DNA from: Methylococcaceae bacterium
GTDB taxonomy: Bacteria; Pseudomonadota; Gammaproteobacteria; Methylococcales; Methylomonadaceae
Reading direction: 5' to 3'
DNA length: 6,635 bases
Assembly (NCBI GenBank): GCA_030618325.1
Contig: JAUXDP010000179.1
Location: 1 to 6,635, forward strand
The position numbers and the translations under genes were made by a program. Shown here piece by piece: positions 6,569 through 6,635 of this stretch. The notes under the pieces were generated by a model. The model ran no database searches, was not told the origin of the DNA, and worked only from the letters and a program-made list of their open reading frames with translations. The number at the start of each line of letters is the position of its first letter. Position 1 is the stretch's first letter.

Positions 6569-6572
6569 AGGA
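6569..6572 (+). promoter_or_regulatory. Ribosome binding site of ihfB
   Basis: AGGA at 6569-6572 sits 6 nt before the GTG at 6579 and 4 nt before an ATG at 6577. The ATG is followed at once by TGA, so the site supports GTG as the productive start. It is the best Shine-Dalgarno match in the window. Confidence 0.65.
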
Positions 6573-6578
6573 TTAAAT

Positions 6579-6635
6579 GTGACAAAATCTGAATTAATTG
6601 AAGAACTTGCAAAAAAACAACCACATTTGGAACTG
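6579..6635 (+). CDS. ihfB: Integration host factor beta subunit, 3'-truncated by window edge
   Basis: The first 19 codons read MTKSELIEELAKKQPHLEL (GTG taken as Met). This matches the start of IHF-beta (E. coli MTKSELIERLATQQ). IHF is an alpha/beta DNA-bending heterodimer of the HU family used in nucleoid structure, transcription and recombination. Only the first helix is visible; the DNA-binding arm lies outside the window. GTG at 6579 is chosen because the family begins exactly here, AGGA lies 6 nt upstream, and the overlapping ATG at 6577 is out of frame and stops immediately. Position downstream of rpsA is the usual gammaproteobacterial arrangement. The frame is open to the last base of the window. 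Confidence 0.9.
   Translation, partial: MTKSELIEELAKKQPHLEL

Noticed and set aside
1..6635. Novel defence, mobile or secretion system
   Set aside because: Every gene is a conserved housekeeping gene in a known order. There are no integrase, transposase, toxin, phage or CRISPR signals and no unexplained gap longer than 200 bases.

Overview
This window is a chromosomal housekeeping segment with all genes on the + strand. It most probably comes from a gammaproteobacterium of moderate to low G+C. The order is pheA (3' part), hisC, tyrA, aroA, cmk, rpsA, ihfB (5' end). This matches the 'mixed-function supraoperon' described in Pseudomonas and relatives (serC, pheA, an aromatic-type hisC, tyrA, aroA, cmk, rpsA). 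The S1 and IHF-beta proteins read as clearly gammaproteobacterial. No genus can be assigned safely from the sequence alone.

Region 1 (1-3965) holds aromatic amino acid genes. AroA makes EPSP, the precursor of chorismate. PheA and TyrA are the phenylalanine and tyrosine branches from prephenate. HisC is a PLP aminotransferase that in this context probably serves aromatic substrates as well as, or instead of, histidinol phosphate. The genes are tightly packed: 12 nt between pheA and hisC, 0 nt between hisC and tyrA, and 4-nt ATGA overlaps at tyrA/aroA and aroA/cmk. Expression as one translationally coupled operon is very likely.

Region 2 (3962-4723) holds cmk (cytidylate kinase) and a 108-nt spacer. 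The spacer contains a modest terminator-like hairpin with a T tract, then a perfect 8-bp inverted repeat just ahead of a weak ribosome binding site for rpsA. The second element fits the known autogenous control of S1 synthesis, but this is inference.

Region 3 (4724-6635) holds rpsA (six S1 domains, 552 residues), a strong intrinsic terminator, a 196-nt spacer with a candidate extended -10 promoter, and the first 19 codons of ihfB. The ihfB gene starts with GTG overlapping an AUG-UGA start-stop.

I found no mobile element, CRISPR array, tRNA, rRNA, phage gene or pseudogene, and no convincing undescribed system. The points worth a second look are regulatory (rpsA leader, cmk-rpsA attenuator candidate, ihfB start) or concern protein detail (class II EPSP synthase, TyrA cofactor site, divergent S1 domain 1, unfused tyrA/aroA).
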